DNA from: CAZTAR01 sp043813895
GTDB taxonomy: Bacteria; Planctomycetota; Phycisphaerae; UBA1845; UTPLA1
NCBI GenBank assembly: GCA_043813895.1
Contig: JBDRKQ010000109.1
Span: forward strand, 6,691-70,690
Length of the DNA: 64,000 nucleotides
Direction of reading: 5' to 3'
Shown: piece by piece, positions 1-8,364 of the stretch
How the letters are laid out: each line of letters begins with the position of its first letter
Position numbering within the stretch: position 1 is the first letter of the stretch
Notes under the pieces: generated by a model
What the model saw: only the letters and a program-made list of their open reading frames with translations
Databases searched by the model: none
Told to the model about the DNA's origin: nothing
Made by a program: the position numbers and the translations under genes

Positions 1-287
1 TCAAACGAGTTGCAGGCCGGACATTGATAGGGAACACTGTTCACGTTGCGAACGGCGCCGCAGGCGCCGCACGTGACCGCCACCGGATCAACCTCAATCA
101 CCAGATCGGCCCCCTCCGCCATCGTCTTCAGGCAGCATGCCTGAAAGGCGGTCTGCAGCACCGATGGGACGACTTGCCGCATGGCTCCGATCCGGCAGCG
201 CACCGTCCGCACGCGCACAGCCCGATGGGCCTCCGCCGTCTCCAGCGTGATCCTGAGTATTGACTGGGCCAATGCGAACTCGTGCAC
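1..287 (-). CDS. hypA: HypA, hydrogenase nickel insertion protein (C-terminus cut by window edge)
   Basis: HypA is the zinc-containing nickel chaperone that, with HypB, inserts Ni into the large subunit of [NiFe]-hydrogenases. The visible 95 residues begin Met-His-Glu-Phe; the second-position His is the family's nickel ligand, which is why the GTG at 287 is chosen over a TTG about 14 codons upstream. An AAGG stretch lies about 9 bases before it. Two CxxC pairs (CGAC and CPAC, about 12 residues apart) form the zinc site. The frame is still open at base 1, so roughly 20 residues are missing. It is the last visible gene of the hyp operon, 38 bases after hypE. hypB is not seen and could lie just outside the window. 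Confidence 0.9.
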   Translation of the reverse strand, partial: MHEFALAQSILRITLETAEAHRAVRVRTVRCRIGAMRQVVPSVLQTAFQACCLKTMAEGADLVIEVDPVAVTCGACGAVRNVNSVPYQCPACNSF

Positions 288-325
288 GGTGATACCTTGC
301 CTTTCGAGAGCGTCGAAGGTTGCCT

Positions 326-1357
326 TCAACAGATTCGGGGAAGTTCTTCCCCGAGTGGGCGCTGCACGATCCGCGCGCCGCCGATCGCCGTGTGCAACTC
401 CACGAGCGGCGGCGACGATTCGACCACCGTCCCGATGATCGCGGCGTGGAGGCCCAGTGGGTGCCGCCGACAGGCGGCTAGCACGCGTTCCGCATCCTTA
501 TCTGCCACAACGGCCACACACTTGCCTTCATTAGCCACCGCCAACGGGTCAAGGCCCAGAAGCTCGGACGTATGGCGCACGACGGGCGATACCGGCAGGG
601 CCAACTCCGCCACGTGAATGCTCCGGTGAGTTTCCTCCGTTATGTCGCAAAGCACGCCCGCCAGGCCGCCACGCGTGGGGTCGCGCACGAACTTGACGTC
701 GCCGCCGCAACCCAGCATTACTGCTATCAGATCGTTGAGTGGCGCAACGTCACTTCGGAGGTCGGAATCGAACTCGATGCCTTCTCGCACTGACATGATC
801 GCCAGGCCGTGCTCCGCCAAGTTACCGCTGATGATGATACGATCGCCTGGTATGACGCGAGATAGGGACAAGTGCACGTCATTGCGCAGCTCGCCGACGC
901 CTGCGGTGGTAATGATGAGGCCATCGCCACCACGGTGCTCGATGACCTTGGTATCACCGGTGGCGATCGGCACGTCCGCCTCGACCGCAGCCTGCGCGAT
1001 TGACTCTATGACGCGGTCGAGCTTCTCTATGGACAAGCCCTCCTCAATCACCAAGGCCAGCGACAAAGCCCGGGGGACCGCACCCATGACCGCCAGATCG
1101 TTGACGGTCCCACACACGGCCAGGCGGCCGATGTCACCACCGGGGAACACCAGCGGCTGAACCACGAACGCGTCGGTGGTGAACACCGTTCGGCCGGACA
1201 TGCGGGGCAGGATCGCACTGTCCTCGAGCGGGTTAAGCAGACGATTACTCAGCCGCGGGATGATGTGCTTGTTGACCAACTGCTGCATCAGCAGTCCGCC
1301 ACCGCCGTGTGCGAGGGTCACCCGTGGTGTTGTATCCGCGGAGACTTCCGTGCTCAT
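326..1357 (-). CDS. hypE: HypE, carbamoyl-dehydratase of hydrogenase maturation
   Basis: HypE dehydrates the carbamoyl group that HypF loads on its C-terminal cysteine, giving the thiocyanate that becomes the cyanide ligand of the NiFe site. The 343-residue protein has the usual length of the family. The AHGGGG motif lies at residues 16-21, and the protein ends in the obligatory Pro-Arg-Ile-Cys with Cys as the last residue, so the reading is complete. The fold belongs to the AIRS/PurM group. It starts 7 bases after the hypD stop codon, which indicates translation within the same operon. Confidence 0.96.
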   Translation of the reverse strand: MSTEVSADTTPRVTLAHGGGGLLMQQLVNKHIIPRLSNRLLNPLEDSAILPRMSGRTVFTTDAFVVQPLVFPGGDIGRLAVCGTVNDLAVMGAVPRALSLALVIEEGLSIEKLDRVIESIAQAAVEADVPIATGDTKVIEHRGGDGLIITTAGVGELRNDVHLSLSRVIPGDRIIISGNLAEHGLAIMSVREGIEFDSDLRSDVAPLNDLIAVMLGCGGDVKFVRDPTRGGLAGVLCDITEETHRSIHVAELALPVSPVVRHTSELLGLDPLAVANEGKCVAVVADKDAERVLAACRRHPLGLHAAIIGTVVESSPPLVELHTAIGGARIVQRPLGEELPRIC

Positions 1358-1364
1358 GGGCGCC

Positions 1365-2474
1365 TCACTCCCTGGTCAACGTCATCTGTGGCGCCGCCTG
1401 TGGCGAGGGACGGTAGTACTTGTACCAGGCGGCACATGTTCCTTCACTGCTGACCATGCATGGACCGATTGGAGCCATCGGCGTGCAGCCTTCTGCAAAC
1501 AGGGCGCAATCGGACGGTTTGAGCTTCCCTTGGATGACCTCGCCGCAGCGACAGCCCGGAGGGTCGTAGTCGGGGCCAATGGTCAGGCTGAATCGCTTCA
1601 ACGCATCGAATCGTTCGAACTCTGGCGCCAGCTCCAAACCGCTTCCAGGCAAACCACCCAGCGCGCGCCAGGCCGTCGTTGCCACGACGAAGACCTGTCG
1701 CAACATCCGCTGGGCTACGTCGTTCCCTGTTGCGCTCACGGCGACGGGATAGACGTTTTCCAGCTTGGTTTGGCGGCCGCGGATCTGCCTCAACAGCCCT
1801 CGGATCCCATCCAACATTTGCGACGGCTCGAACCCTGCCACCACGCACGGTTTGCCATACTTCCCGACGATGACCTCGTATGCATGGAAGCCAGTCACGA
1901 CACTGACGTGCCCCGGACACAGAAATCCGTCGATCGGAATGTCGCCGTCCTTCAGCAAGGCCTCCATCGCCGGGACCACCCGCTTGTGGGCCGTCAGCAC
2001 CAGGAGATTTCCCAGCCCCAGTTTGTCCGCTTCCAGAACGATCGCGGCCGTCGCCGGCGCTGTGGTCTCAAACCCAACCGCCAGAAAGACCACCGTCCGA
2101 TCCGGATTGCGCTGCGCCGTGCGCACGGCATCGCGCGCGGAGTAGACGACATGCACCTGCGCTCCTTTCGCTCGCTGGGTCTCCAGGCTCGTGCCCCGGC
2201 CCGGCACGCGCATCATGTCGCCGTAGGTGCAGATGATGACCTCGTCTTTCGCCGCGAGCTGACAGGCGACGTCGATGTAACCTTGCGACGTCACGCACAC
2301 CGGACATCCCGGACCACTCACCAACTCGATGTTGGAAGGGAGAACCGACCTGATGCCGCTGCGAAACAGCGAGACGGTGTGCGTGCCGCACACCTCCATG
2401 AGCTGGATGCGACCCAGGTCTCGCCCGAGCCGGGCGATCTCGTCCACAACGGCCTGCCAATTCTCGTGGCGCAT
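1365..2474 (-). CDS. hypD: HypD, hydrogenase Fe(CN)2CO assembly protein
   Basis: HypD is the iron-sulfur scaffold that, together with HypC, assembles the Fe(CN)2CO unit of [NiFe]-hydrogenases. The 369-residue protein carries CGTHT at residues 29-33, GPGCPVC at 54-60 and a PGHVS segment, all diagnostic. The start used is the ATG at 2474, which overlaps the hypC stop codon by one base (TGATG) and gives the normal N-terminus. A frame extension upstream exists but lies inside hypC. The overlap implies translational coupling with hypC, its protein partner. Confidence 0.96.
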   Translation of the reverse strand: MRHENWQAVVDEIARLGRDLGRIQLMEVCGTHTVSLFRSGIRSVLPSNIELVSGPGCPVCVTSQGYIDVACQLAAKDEVIICTYGDMMRVPGRGTSLETQRAKGAQVHVVYSARDAVRTAQRNPDRTVVFLAVGFETTAPATAAIVLEADKLGLGNLLVLTAHKRVVPAMEALLKDGDIPIDGFLCPGHVSVVTGFHAYEVIVGKYGKPCVVAGFEPSQMLDGIRGLLRQIRGRQTKLENVYPVAVSATGNDVAQRMLRQVFVVATTAWRALGGLPGSGLELAPEFERFDALKRFSLTIGPDYDPPGCRCGEVIQGKLKPSDCALFAEGCTPMAPIGPCMVSSEGTCAAWYKYYRPSPQAAPQMTLTRE

Positions 2475-2725
2475 CACGATTCCACCTTGACGACTTCGGC
2501 CTGCTCGAGGTACGCCCACGTTTCCAGCGCCGCCTTCTCGTCGAGCACATGGAGCGCGTACCCCGCGTGGACCAACACCCAGTCACCGGCTTGAGCCTCG
2601 GGCGTGAAGACGAGACTCACATCAGTCCGCGTTCCCTGGAAGTCAACCTTCGCAACGGTCGCATCAAGAAGGTCGCCGGTGGACTGACGTGCTTCGATGA
2701 TCTTTCCCGGCACGGCTAGGCACAT
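2474..2725 (-). CDS. hypC: HypC/HybG family hydrogenase maturation chaperone
   Basis: HypC binds iron with HypD and shuttles the Fe(CN)2CO unit to the hydrogenase large subunit. The 83-residue product begins Met-Cys-Leu-Ala-Val-Pro-Gly; Cys2, exposed after removal of Met, is the essential residue. The DWVLVHAGYAL segment and the C-terminal acidic helix fit the OB-like fold and the size of the family. The start at 2725 lies 10 bases inside the end of hypF, and the stop overlaps the hypD start, so hypF, hypC and hypD are coupled. Confidence 0.95.
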   Translation of the reverse strand: MCLAVPGKIIEARQSTGDLLDATVAKVDFQGTRTDVSLVFTPEAQAGDWVLVHAGYALHVLDEKAALETWAYLEQAEVVKVES

Positions 2726-5124
2726 TCCATACGCCTCCTCGCTCGCGCGGCGGCAATCACCGCCTGTCCCAAAGCAATACCGCCGTCGGTCGTCGGTACC
2801 CGTTGATGTGTGAACACGTCGCAACCCGCAACGCCAAGCCGAGCCACGATTCGCTCCGTCAGGAGTCGATTCGCGAAGCATCCGCCCGAAAGAATGATGC
2901 GATTCAGCCCCGTCCGTTCAGCCGCCCGGTGGGCCGCCTCGGCCAGCATGGCGGCCACAGTCTCGTGGAACGCGTAAGCCAACTCCGGCACGGCACGCCC
3001 AGATTCGATGCCCGCCACCAATTCGCGGATGAGCGGACGCGGATCGAGCGTAATGGGTGCTTCGCCGACAGCTCGAGGTTCGATCAAACCATAGGCAAGC
3101 GGTTCGGCCGCTAGGCTCCCCAACGCGAGGGCTTCGAGCTTCGCCGCGGCCTCCGCCTCATAGCGATTGTCGTCACAGATGCCGAGCAGGAAGGTTACCG
3201 CATCGAAAAGCCGACCGAGGCTCGATGTCTGAGGAACCTGACGTGCGACCCCTAGCTGCCGGCGTGCGAATCGGACTGCCTCCGGATCCACCCGTCGCAG
3301 CGCGAAGAAAGCGGCTTCGCCGAGGTCCGGTCCGTATGCTTCATGCAACAATCCGAGCGCGGGGCGCCAAGTCTGCCTTGCCGCCGCGTCGCCACCCAAC
3401 AAGGGAAAGTAGTGCAGGTGCGCGGTCCGTTGGAAGCCCACCTCATCGCAGGCCAACACCTCGCATCCCCAGATCGCTCCGTCGGGGCCGTAACCCGTGC
3501 CGTCGCACGCCACGCCGACGACGCGGCCGCTCAAGCCATTGTCTGCCATGCAACTGACGATGTGGGCGTGGTGATGTTGAACCCGCTCGCACCGAAGCCC
3601 GAGACTTTGGGCATAGCGCGTGGCAGCATAGGCTGGATGCAGATCATGGGCGACGACTTCGGGCTCTATGCGGAACAGATCTTTGAATCGTTCGATGGTA
3701 TGAACGAAGTTGCGATAGGCGGCGGGATTCGAAAGCTCTCCCAGATGCTCGCTCAAGATCGCGTGGTTGTCGGCGGCGAGGCATACCGCGGACTTCAACT
3801 GACCCCCAACCGCCAGAATAGACAGGGGCGCCTGTTCGCTAAGCGCGACTGGCGCGGGGGCATACCCACGTGCACGGCGAACGGGGATCACGCGGAAAGG
3901 AAGGGCCCTTGCTGAGTCGTTCCCGCCGAACACCCTGACGACCGAATCGTCCACGCGCCGCTCGATGTCACGGTCATGCAGCAGGAAGGCATCGGCGATT
4001 CCCACAAGCCGGCGCCGAGCCTCATCGTTGCCACTGCACAGTGGCTCGTCACTGGGGTTGGCGGATGTCATCACCAACGGGCCGAGTCCCTCGGCAAACA
4101 ACAGGTGGTGTACAGGCGCATAGGGAAGCATGATGCCAAGGCAGGGCGTGCCCGGCGCAACGTGCTCAGAAAGCCCTGCCGGGGGCCGCTTGGGCAACAG
4201 AACGATCGGTCGGCTGACACTGGTCAGTTCTTCAGCGGCCACTTCGTCGATCTCCGCCAGTTCACGGGCGATCTGTAAAGAGGGCACCATCAGGGCCAGC
4301 GGCTTGGCCTCGCGCGCCTTCCGTCGACGAAGTCGGGCCACCGTCGAGTCGCTGTCAGCGCGACAGACCAGGTGGAAGCCTCCGATTCCCTTCACCGCGA
4401 CGATCGCACCGCCCCACAACAATCCCGCTGCGACTCGGATCGCATCTTGCGCAGTCTCCTGCCCGTCCGCATCGATGAGCCAGACGCGAGGACCACACGC
4501 TGCGCAAGCGTTGGGCTGTGCGTGAAAACGACGATCCGCCGGGTCGTCGTATTCCGCCTGACAGGCCGGACACATCCGAAACGGTAACATCGTGGTGCCG
4601 GGACGATCGTAGGGAACCGTCTGGATGATCGAGTATCGCGGGCCGCAGTTCGTGCAATTGATAAACGGATACCGGTAGCGCCGGTTCTGTGGTTCAAGCA
4701 GTTCGGCAAGGCAATCCTGACATGTGGCCGCGTCTGGCGTTACTTCCGCGTTTTGGTTCTCGCCGCGTGTGCTGGGCACGATGCGAAAGTCGCGATCACC
4801 TTGGAGAGGTATATCCCGAACGGACAGGCCCGTGATCATGGCCAACGGTGGCGATTTCCTCTTTAGATGCTGGGCAAACTGTTCAAGATCTCCAGCCGGA
4901 CCTTCGGCTTCGACAAGAACTCCGTTTGCGCTGTTGGCGACAAGACCGCCAAGCCTTAACTCGCTGGCAAGACGCCACACGTGCGGTCGAAAACCGACTC
5001 CCTGGACGCGCCCGTACACCTTGAGGCGCTGTCGCACAATCCCCGATGCCGGCGCAGCCTCGGTTGAGCCGTGTATGCAATCTAAGCCGGCGGTATCATT
5101 GCCGAGCGGCTCCTCTGTTCGCAT
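2716..5124 (-). CDS. hypF: HypF, carbamoyltransferase of hydrogenase maturation
   Basis: HypF converts carbamoyl phosphate and ATP to carbamoyl-adenylate and transfers the carbamoyl group to the C-terminal Cys of HypE. Domains in order: acylphosphatase-like (VYGRVQGVGFRP at about residues 36-47), paired CxxC zinc fingers (CQDC, CTNC, CPAC, CAAC), a YrdC-like domain, and a Kae1-like carbamoyltransferase with HHHAH and DGTGYG motifs. At 802 residues it is slightly longer than usual because of about 30 extra N-terminal residues. The start at 5124 was chosen because GGAGAGGAGG lies just upstream. It is the first gene of the operon. The IS110 transposase gene ends about 180 bases upstream, so the native promoter may have been displaced. 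Confidence 0.95.
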   Translation of the reverse strand: MRTEEPLGNDTAGLDCIHGSTEAAPASGIVRQRLKVYGRVQGVGFRPHVWRLASELRLGGLVANSANGVLVEAEGPAGDLEQFAQHLKRKSPPLAMITGLSVRDIPLQGDRDFRIVPSTRGENQNAEVTPDAATCQDCLAELLEPQNRRYRYPFINCTNCGPRYSIIQTVPYDRPGTTMLPFRMCPACQAEYDDPADRRFHAQPNACAACGPRVWLIDADGQETAQDAIRVAAGLLWGGAIVAVKGIGGFHLVCRADSDSTVARLRRRKAREAKPLALMVPSLQIARELAEIDEVAAEELTSVSRPIVLLPKRPPAGLSEHVAPGTPCLGIMLPYAPVHHLLFAEGLGPLVMTSANPSDEPLCSGNDEARRRLVGIADAFLLHDRDIERRVDDSVVRVFGGNDSARALPFRVIPVRRARGYAPAPVALSEQAPLSILAVGGQLKSAVCLAADNHAILSEHLGELSNPAAYRNFVHTIERFKDLFRIEPEVVAHDLHPAYAATRYAQSLGLRCERVQHHHAHIVSCMADNGLSGRVVGVACDGTGYGPDGAIWGCEVLACDEVGFQRTAHLHYFPLLGGDAAARQTWRPALGLLHEAYGPDLGEAAFFALRRVDPEAVRFARRQLGVARQVPQTSSLGRLFDAVTFLLGICDDNRYEAEAAAKLEALALGSLAAEPLAYGLIEPRAVGEAPITLDPRPLIRELVAGIESGRAVPELAYAFHETVAAMLAEAAHRAAERTGLNRIILSGGCFANRLLTERIVARLGVAGCDVFTHQRVPTTDGGIALGQAVIAAARARRRMECA

Positions 5125-5306
5125 ATCGGTCCTCCTCTCCATCTTCTTGGCAGCGCCAACGGTCCGTATATCGGCAAACCGACGAGCTGTTTGTTGGGAA
5201 ACTCCCCGGACCGCAAGCCTGGTATCGCCGATATCGGTGGCCGTTGCCCGTGGTACGCATCCCGGTCTTCGTTGGCTGGCTACCGTGCCCGGCGGGCACG
5301 TTCCAG

Positions 5307-6395
5307 TCACCCATCAGGATCAAGGCTGCGGGACGGTCCGCGAGGATCCGTTCCCAGCCCCTGGCTCATCAGAGCCACAGAAAACCGTCGGTACCCGATC
5401 GTGTCCAATTCACTGACCGTCGTCCCCAACAGAGATGACGGTTGAGCAGTCGCTTGGCTTGTGGCCATGAAGACCACGCCATACCTGTTCTGGCTCACGA
5501 TCGAGGCGAAGCGCCGGATCATCTGGTTATGCCGAATCGCGAAGTTCGCTGCCTCCATGAACGCCCAGCACAAGAACGCGTTGCCATTCTTGGTGTTGCC
5601 TGATCCTTTACGCTTCCCGTTGGTCAAGTGCGAACTGCCGACGAGACGGCCGTACGAAACATAGTTTCCCACATCGCGGAACCGGCTGATCTCGCCCGTC
5701 TCCAGCATGATGGTCAAGGCCAGGGTCTTTCCGATGCCTGGAACGGTCAGCAGTTTCTTGTAGCCCTTGCGCAGCCTCACCTGGCCGTGGACGACCTTCT
5801 CCAGCACGACAATCTGTTCCAGCAGGCAATCCAGCACCTTCACGTTGCTCTTGACCGCCAGGGCCACGTTCGAATCTTCAAAGGTGGCGTCTACCGCTTC
5901 CGGCGTCAGTTGCTTGATCCGGTTCGCACTGATGCCCTCACCCCTGTTCCGCGCAAACAGGTTCTTGATGCTCAGCAGATTCATCGTGGCCAGCCGAACA
6001 AGTTGGCTCCGCTTGCGAAGCAGATCGCGAATGGCCCGTTCCTCCCGCGGGTAGATATGTCCTTCCGGCAACTGCCCCAGCCGAAGCAGCTTCGCCAGCC
6101 ACCGCGCATCCGACGCATCGTCGCGATACTTCAGGCCGTTGTACTGCTGGACGGCAACCGTGTTCGCCAGGTGTACCCGGTAACCCTGCTCCATCAACCC
6201 GTCCACCAGCCAATACCAGTTGTACGTCGACTCCACGACCACGCCCGCCAAGTCCCGCCGGTACGGCTCCAGCCACGCCGACACCGTCTCCAAGTCGTTC
6301 GCCAGACGCCGCCGCCCAACCACGTTGTCCTCCTCGTCTTGAACAACTACCAAGCTGTTGTTTGAATGAAGGTCAATCCCGGCATACAGTGTCAT
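5307..6395 (-). CDS. IS110-family (DEDD) transposase
   Basis: The 362-residue protein belongs to the IS110 family, whose recombinases pair an N-terminal RuvC-like DEDD domain with a C-terminal Tnp_20 domain carrying a catalytic serine. Seen: GIDLHSNN at the N-terminus, the acidic residue in VVVEST, the YRDDASDARWLA block, and the VPGIGKTLALTIMLETG helix-hairpin-helix followed by GSSHLTNGKRKGSG. An AAGGAGG site precedes the ATG at 6395, so the earlier in-frame ATG at 6434 is rejected. The last 50 or so residues do not resemble the usual family end (a His-Lys-Leu-Ala-Arg-like helix). A one-base frame change near 5470 gives a GHK segment at the right place, so the C-terminus may be frameshifted and the enzyme inactive. 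Confidence 0.88.
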   Translation of the reverse strand: MTLYAGIDLHSNNSLVVVQDEEDNVVGRRRLANDLETVSAWLEPYRRDLAGVVVESTYNWYWLVDGLMEQGYRVHLANTVAVQQYNGLKYRDDASDARWLAKLLRLGQLPEGHIYPREERAIRDLLRKRSQLVRLATMNLLSIKNLFARNRGEGISANRIKQLTPEAVDATFEDSNVALAVKSNVKVLDCLLEQIVVLEKVVHGQVRLRKGYKKLLTVPGIGKTLALTIMLETGEISRFRDVGNYVSYGRLVGSSHLTNGKRKGSGNTKNGNAFLCWAFMEAANFAIRHNQMIRRFASIVSQNRYGVVFMATSQATAQPSSLLGTTVSELDTIGYRRFSVALMSQGLGTDPRGPSRSLDPDG

Positions 6396-6508
6396 TGCAA
6401 GCCTCCTTGTTTGCGTACCTGTTGTTCCATCCAACGAATTAACAGGTTACCGCTCGGAGGCTTGCTCGATGATTATCAGTCGCCACGTGGATTTCTTCAA
6501 AGATCGAG
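5307..6508 (-). mobile_element. IS110-type insertion element, minimal extent (ends not defined)
   Basis: The bounds given cover the transposase gene and the structured leader upstream of it. IS110 elements lack long terminal inverted repeats, so the true ends cannot be placed by eye. On the hypF side the end must fall between 5125 and 5307; a GTGCCCGGCGGGCAC palindrome at 5285-5299 is a possible landmark. On the other side nothing after about 6560 looks like part of the element. Confidence 0.45.
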
Positions 6509-6560
6509 TACTCAGTGACTACTCGGAGACCTGCAAGCCCTCTTCTTATGCAAGAACGCG
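6396..6560 (-). ncRNA. Structured leader of the IS110 transposase, candidate bridge RNA
   Basis: In the IS110 group a non-coding bridge RNA made from the end upstream of the recombinase pairs with both target and donor DNA. This leader can form at least two stem-loops on the transposase strand: a 7-bp ACCTGTT/AACAGGT stem (6417-6447) and a 6-bp CTCGAT/ATCGAG stem closing a long loop (6465-6508). A GAGTA/TACTC stem may add a third. Position and structure fit a bridge RNA. The identification is inference; the guide loops were not matched to flanking DNA because the element ends are unknown. Confidence 0.3.
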
Positions 6561-7563
6561 GTTCGCCACAACGCGACAAACCTCGGGGTCTGGGGCAGAG
6601 CCCCAAGGTAACACCCTGGCGCGGTGGAACATATGTCAGGATGCGTGAGCTGGACGTCATGCACGCGGTTCACATGCTGATTGCATGCGGAGACAGCCAA
6701 CGAACCGCGGATAATCGACATCTTGGCTCGGTCCATGAGCAGCGCGGACTGCACTGTCGCCACGCGCGGGCACCACACGCAGATCGACGCACATCCCCCG
6801 GTGGTGGGCGCCCAGACTATGCCTCCGTGGACCCATTGTGGAATCGGTGTGCGGCAGAGTTGGAACCAGAGTTGGTGAACTGCCATGTTCTTTCGAAACC
6901 TGGATCGAGGCGGCGGGCGCCTTCCTGAGCACCTGATACCGGCAGGACGTGCCCACAACGACGAGCGGTTCCAACCGGGCTCTCCCGGAGTCAAAGCTGC
7001 CGGAATGGCCCCACCCGAGCATGATCGAGGGTCGCTGCGCGAAATCACGGCAGGTTTCTGCGGGAATTCGGCAGAGCGATTGGCCGGCGCAAGGGCAAGA
7101 GGCTCCAAAAACCGATGCTCTTGCTGACGGTTGTCGCGACAACCGGCAGGGCACTTTGCCGCGGAAACGTACGCCTTCGAGCGGCCTTGCCGGCGTCAGA
7201 AAACGCGGTTCCGGGCCGTCAGAAGTGCTTTGAGAACGGTTTGAAATCCGATGCTCTATCCTACTGAGCTACGAGCGCATGTACTTGCGACTCAACAACT
7301 TTATACTACTTTGTACCGCGCTTGACCGGTCTTTCAAGGCCGGGTTTGGCGTCGAAGGTCACTGTGGGGTCGGCCTGCCGCGCCCAAGGTCTGGTCCGCG
7401 TAGCGAAGCCTACGTGACTGAATCCCACGCAACTTCTGTTTGAGAAGAACCGAACGCACTCATGCCAGGCTGGTTCCGCGTGTGATTGAACAGGCCCGGG
7501 ATCTATCCCCCACCCCTGGAAGGAGCCGGGCATTCAAACTAACCATTCTCTTCACGGGCCCGC
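6561..7563. other. About 1 kb without a convincing gene
   Basis: The open frames here have no recognisable domain, overlap each other on both strands and lack good start sites. The stretch holds a perfect 18-bp palindrome at 7128-7145 (CGGTTGTC GCGACAACCG without the gap) and the truncated tRNA at 7236-7278. It looks like decayed sequence between the IS element and the HD-domain gene. Confidence 0.5.
7236..7278 (-). pseudogene. 5' half of a tRNA gene, broken in the anticodon arm (tRNA-Arg-like)
   Basis: Read on the minus strand from 7278, the sequence has a normal tRNA 5' half: acceptor GCGCTCG, TA, D-arm GCTCAGTAGGATAGAGC, then TCGGATTTC, which is the 5' strand and loop start expected of tRNA-Arg(UCU). 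After this the 3' anticodon strand is wrong (AAACCG) and neither a T-arm with GGTTCGA nor an acceptor 3' strand follows. No matching 3' half was found toward lower coordinates. It is therefore a fragment and not a functional tRNA. Confidence 0.7.
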
Positions 7564-8106
7564 TTACAGATTCTTGAACGGCAGGAAGCTCATGAAGTCC
7601 GCGTGGTGGACGATGTAGGCTTCCGTGGTGCGCTTGACCATGTCACCCTCGCCGGCGTGTGCGGCGATGATGTGGCAGACTTCCTTGGGTACGCCGCACG
7701 CCATCGCCAGACCGACGCCGGAGAACGGGTGACGAACGTGTCGGCCGAAGTCGCTGACCGTCGCCTTGCCGTCGACCTTCTCATACTCGAGCAGCTTGCC
7801 GACGTCCGCCAGGATCGCGCCGGAGATGACCGTGTCCATGTTGATCGGAAGATTGTCACCGAAAAAGGCCTTCATGGTCTTGGCGGCGTCGCGCGAGATG
7901 TGGACGACCGCCCGCTTGTGTTCCATGAACGTGACCGGGCAGTCCTTGACCAGCAGTGTGAAGGGGATTCGGTTCAGGTCCTCCGCGTCGAGCTTGCTCA
8001 ACTCGAGCGCCTTGGCCCAGGTGTCGGCCGTCTTCTTTCGCAGGTCCCCGTTCTCGATCCAATCCAACTCCGGCCACAGCATCTTGACCTTGTTCAGCAT
8101 TGTCAT
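7564..8106 (-). CDS. HD-domain protein (phosphohydrolase-like)
   Basis: The 180-residue protein fits the HD superfamily of metal-dependent phosphohydrolases. Visible elements in order are a His-rich N-terminal helix (MEHKRAVVHISRDA), ILADVGKLLEYEK where the classical HD pair is replaced by Ala-Asp, RHVRHPFSGVGLAMACGVP, HIIAAHAGEGD and the C-terminal VHHADFMSF. The His/Asp residues of the last three segments match the metal-binding pattern. The start at 8106 is preceded by TTGGAGAAC; in-frame codons further upstream have no ribosome site. The substrate cannot be told from sequence. It stands alone, with a dispersed repeat copy upstream. Confidence 0.75.
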   Translation of the reverse strand: MTMLNKVKMLWPELDWIENGDLRKKTADTWAKALELSKLDAEDLNRIPFTLLVKDCPVTFMEHKRAVVHISRDAAKTMKAFFGDNLPINMDTVISGAILADVGKLLEYEKVDGKATVSDFGRHVRHPFSGVGLAMACGVPKEVCHIIAAHAGEGDMVKRTTEAYIVHHADFMSFLPFKNL

Positions 8107-8190
8107 GTTCTCCAACACCACCTTGTTCCGCCTCTTACACTCGCTCGACAGCCCAACGCCCACGGATTGGAATCCGCCACGTGCTCAGCG

Positions 8191-8335
8191 GGGGTGGCAT
8201 GGGTTGGCGCAGCCGCATTGAGCGGCGGAGCTTACCCGTGGGGAGGACTTCCGAGTGCTCACACGGGTAACGAATCGGGCACCCTGCAGGGCACCCGATT
8301 CGTTACCCATGCCACCCCGTCTGAACGCCAAACCC
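8191..8335. repeat. Dispersed MITE-like repeat, family A copy 1
   Basis: The element is about 145 bp with inverted ends (GGGTGGCATGGGT on the left and ACCCATGCCACCCC on the right) and an inner perfect 15-bp stem, GGGTAACGAATCGGG paired with CCCGATTCGTTACCC. A second copy with the same organisation lies at 24498-24640. There is no coding capacity. Confidence 0.75.
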
Positions 8336-8364
8336 GCACGTGTGGTCCTTCGACTACTCAAGTC

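Noticed and set aside
1176..2594. Plus-strand frame of 472 codons over hypE/hypD
   Set aside because: It is antisense to hypD and hypE, which are unmistakable, and its product is Arg/His-rich without motifs.
6512..7108. Minus-strand frame of 198 codons beside the IS element
   Set aside because: It has no domain, no start site, and competing frames of similar length on both strands.
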